This document shows positions 61,500 through 64,000 of a stretch of DNA of 64,000 nt, piece by piece (the first letter of the stretch is position 1; every line of letters begins with the position of its first letter). A program made the position numbers and the translations under genes. The notes under the pieces are model-generated. The model saw only the letters and a program-made list of their open reading frames with translations, searched no databases and had not been told where the DNA came from. This stretch comes from Lumnitzera littorea (taxonomy: Eukaryota > Streptophyta > Magnoliopsida > Myrtales > Combretaceae), in contig JAMXBB010000010.1 of the NCBI GenBank assembly GCA_024138015.1, forward strand, positions 80,558,038 to 80,622,037, read 5' to 3'.

Positions 61500-62470
61500 C
61501 TAAACCATAGATGCCATAGTGGCCAAGGCATCAGGAAATTGATTGTGAGTTCTTGGTACGTAATTGAAAGTGAATTCTTTGAATTTCTCCAGCAACTTAA
61601 TCATGTACCAATGATAAGGTACTAGTTTAGGAACTTTTGTCTTGTATTTTCCTTGAGCTTGGCCGATAATGAGTGAAGAATCCACATACACTTCTAATTC
61701 TTGAATATCTTTATCTAGGGTCATTTTGAGTCCCATGATGCATGCTTCGTATTTAGCGATATTATTGATGTATGAGAAAATAAGCCTTATAACTACAGGG
61801 TATTGCATACCTTTAGAGGATATCGGTATTGCCTTAATTCTCCTTTATTAGAACTTTCTTCAACTATTAAGATATCTTCATCGAGGAAACTGACTTATAC
61901 TTCTTAGGAGGTATTATCAAAGGAATTCTCTACTAAGTGATTTGCTAGAGCTTAGCCTTTGATTGAATTCTGGTTCACATATGTAATGTAGAACTCTAGT
62001 AGTAACATTTACCACTTTGAGATTCTACTAATTAGGGCTGGTTTATCTACCAAGTACTTCAGGGGATCATGTTGAGTCAGTAACTCAACTTGATAATAAA
62101 GTGTATAGTGTTTGAGCTAACACATTACCCAAACCAAAGCATGGTATGTTCTTTCAATTTTTGAATGCTTCTATTCCTCTTCAGTAAATTTCTTACTTAA
62201 GTAATATATAGCCCGTTCTTTTCCTTCTTTATTCTTTTAGCTAAGCATATACCCCATGGATTTTGGTAATATTGTCAGGTATAGAAATAAAAGCTTCCCA
62301 GGTTTATAAGCTACCAAAATTGAAGGTTTCACGAGGTACTCCTTGATCATTGTCAAGGCTTGCTTACATTCTTCATCTTAGTTTATTTTGGCATTCTTTT
62401 TCAACAACTTAAACAAGGGATAGCATTTATCTATGAGTTGAGATATGAACTGCACTATATAGTTTAAGCA
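61500..62470 (-). pseudogene. T2 RNase H regions
   Basis: Minus strand, after the RT: the connection and first RNase H (KAINYLSKKFTEEE-like, ERTYHALVWVMCLKHYT at about 62130, LKYLVDKPALISRISKW). Then a second RNase H-like region in frame 61500-61808 (YNNIAKYEACIMGLKMTLDK, IQELEVYVDSSLIIGQAQGK, NQFPDALATMASMV), the archaeal-type RNase H carried by Tat elements. The catalytic Glu in KYEAC and Asp in VYVDSSL and FPDALA are visible. Frames are broken between them. Confidence 0.75.
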
Positions 62471-62869
62471 GCCTAATAAGCCTCTGATTTCTTTGAATGT
62501 ACGTGGAGGTGGTAAGTCGACTACTTCTTTGACTTTATAGCAAAACGTGCCCTAAGTTGAGATAAATGTTGTCTTGGCTTTATCTTCTTCAAACATTCGA
62601 ATATGATTATATTCGAAGAACCCAACCATAAATGAGAAAAGATGGTTCCTGACTGTATTATCGACCAAGACGTCAATATGGGGTAAGGGGAAATTATCTT
62701 TAGGGGTTGCTTGGTTGAGATCTCGAAAATCCATGCATACTCTAACTTTTTCATTCTTCTTCACTACTAGCACAATGTTAGCTACCCACTTAGGATAATC
62801 AGATACCTTGATGAAACCGACCTCTAGTAACTTTCTAACTTCTTTCTTTATTTTCAACAAGACATCCAA
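62471..62869 (-). pseudogene. T2 reverse transcriptase with deleted palm
   Basis: The frame 62552-62869 shows LLKIKKEVRKLLEVGFIKVS, YPKWVANIVLVVKKNEKVRV, CMDFRDLNQATPKDNFPLPH, IDVLVDNTVRNHLFSFMVGF and KTTFIST. After a TAG it reads GTFCYKV and then jumps directly to KEVVDLPPPRTFKEIRGLLG, which lies after the catalytic and thumb segments in this family. The palm motif with two Asp is therefore missing. The element cannot reverse transcribe. Confidence 0.85.
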
Positions 62870-64000
62870 TCAAAACCTTCCTAGCTTCAACTTCTTAGGT
62901 TTGACATCTTCTCGTGTGAGTAAGTGAAAGACCATGATTAATGGATCTAATTCAAGCATATCTTTATAAGACCATGCAAATACATTATGGTATTCAAATA
63001 GTAGTGCAGTCATTTTTTCCTTTTGTTCTTCTTTCAAATTTCCTCTAATTTTCAATATTTTGGGGTTGTCATCAATCCCAACATTAATTGTCTCAATTGG
63101 CTTGTTAATGGAAATTCTACTCATTTCATGTCTTTGCCATTTTTCTTGCACATCACTATAGTCATTGACGTCACTCCCGACGACTAACCTAATAAAGTCG
63201 AAAATGATATCAATATTTTCATCACTTATCTACACGAGGTATGTTTTTGTTTGAAGCATTGGATTTGGGTAAAAATATGTAAAGAAAAGAGTGTAAGGCA
63301 GGAGTGAAGAGAAGGAAGACTAATTCTTATTATGTTGAAAGAAATTATTTTAAGTACAATATTGTAGAACAAAGGTAATTATTACAAAACTCTATAAAAT
63401 ACTAAACCATGCTTCATCCTTTACCTTAGAGAAGACTTATTTCTATTCATAGGAATAGAGAACCAATTATTTAGGTATTGGGACTTATAGGATGGGCCAG
63501 TTATTTTATTCCTATTGGAGGTGTCCTCTTTGGTAGGCTCTAAAGTCTGGACATTAGCTTAAATGAAAGTTTCTAACAATGGTGGGAAGGTCATTAGGGC
63601 GTGATATAATCAATCACCTCTTTTGCCCCTCACTTGCATATTTCACAGCTCATTCAATGGAGTTAAGATGTAACCGAGCCCATAGGTACCTACTTGGACT
63701 TCTTTGAATTTTAACCTCTCATCTTTCTTTCGATCAATCATACATACTTCTTTAAACATTTGGAGCCTAAAGTCCTCTTGCTCCTCAATGCCAATGTAGG
63801 GTATGGCCGTTTCTTGATAGATTTCATAATCTTAGTCACCTAGAATGGTGATGACTTGGCAACTTAACATTTTGATGTAAGCTTGAAGGTATGGTCCTTA
63901 CTAAATGTATCCAAGGCCTTCCTAATAACAAGTTGAAGGTCCTTGGGATATTTAGGACCTAAAATCGGATATTGAAAATCTGTGGGCCAATGTCAATCGG
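62870..64000 (-). pseudogene. T2 protease and protease-RT linker
   Basis: From the right edge, minus strand: FNIRF-stop-VLNIPRTFNLLLGRPWIH (63,990-63,900), the flap/C-terminal part of Tat proteases; then QETAIPYIGIEEQEDF and a GTYGLGYILTP stretch near 63680. The frame 62870-63151 carries NPKILKIRGNLKEEQKEKMT, FEYHNVFAWSYKDMLELDP, the linker that precedes RT in the Tat lineage. Frameshifts and stops throughout. The protease active site is off the window. Confidence 0.75.

Larger units (their letters stand above)
52806..64000 (-). mobile_element. Element T2: Tat/Ogre-type Ty3/gypsy retrotransposon, partial
   Basis: Read on the minus strand from the right edge: protease-RT linker, RT, RNase H, integrase (split by a solo LTR), a tandem-repeat-rich 3' UTR, then the 3' LTR (55184 to 52806). 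The 5' LTR and gag lie beyond the window. Tandem repeats between integrase and 3' LTR are a known trait of Ogre/Tat elements. All coding parts are broken. Confidence 0.85.

Noticed and set aside
57765..63151. Possible endogenous pararetrovirus because of the RT/RNase H segments
   Set aside because: Order of protease, RT, RNase H, second RNase H and integrase, plus flanking LTR, fits a Tat-type LTR retrotransposon; no movement-protein or capsid-like features seen.
1..64000. tRNA, rRNA, CRISPR, bacterial promoters or operons
   Set aside because: No cloverleaf, rRNA core or spaced identical repeats were found; the window is plant nuclear in character.

Overview
The window looks like a gene-poor stretch of a flowering-plant nuclear genome, probably a eudicot. 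It is very AT-rich and almost every recognisable protein segment is a decayed retrotransposon or transposon open reading frame full of stop codons. I see no bacterial operons, rRNA, tRNA or CRISPR. One intact host gene stands out by its higher GC content and clean two-exon structure: an HMGA-type chromatin protein (linker-histone fold plus four AT-hooks) on the minus strand at 20685-21504.

Layout, left to right. (1) 1-5995 (+): a non-autonomous Tat/Ogre-like LTR element (here T1): LTR end, primer-binding site, about 5 kb of internal DNA without gag-pol, a long block of tandem repeats (84-86 bp and shorter monomers), polypurine tract, and the first ~410 bp of a 3' LTR. (2) 5996-9413: degenerate, LTR-like spacer rich in TAGGGTTT. 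(3) 9440-13917 (+): element A, a Tekay/Del-like chromovirus remnant (integrase, chromodomain-like tail, 3.07 kb 3' LTR), abutting (4) 13918-17540 (+): element B, a second chromovirus-type Ty3/gypsy element interrupted in its gag. (5) 17.5-22.4 kb: non-coding DNA and the HMGA gene. (6) 22437-32373 (+): element C, a complete but dead Tekay-like element with both LTRs, PBS, gag, protease, RT, RNase H, integrase, chromodomain-like tail, PPT and a perfect ATAAT target-site duplication; its 5' LTR carries a hAT-like MITE and its 3' LTR another small insertion. (7) 32.4-37.8 kb: AT-rich spacer with one more LTR (D). (8) 37.8-44.1 kb: two minus-oriented LTRs of one family (L1, and L2 with perfect ATTCA duplication). 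(9) 44.5-52.65 kb (-): a Mutator-like element (MULE) whose transposase is followed by a plant mobile domain (PMD) gene; a third L-family LTR (L3) splits the transposase. (10) 52806-64000 (-): T2, a coding-capable-in-the-past Tat-type element (3' LTR, 86-bp repeats, integrase, RNase H, RT, protease linker) running off the window; its integrase is split by a solo LTR (S, 58382-61065) with a perfect ATCTT duplication.

The pieces are therefore a nest of insertions rather than cooperating genes. Two relationships are informative: T1 and T2 share LTR ends and the same tandem-repeat family in the same position, so T1 is plausibly a parasite of a T2-like autonomous partner; and protein decay is dominated by C-to-T / G-to-A changes (Trp and Gln codons turned into stops, catalytic Asp turned into Asn), as expected from deamination of methylated cytosines in silenced DNA. 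All identifications were made by eye from translated motifs; no alignment or database search was run.
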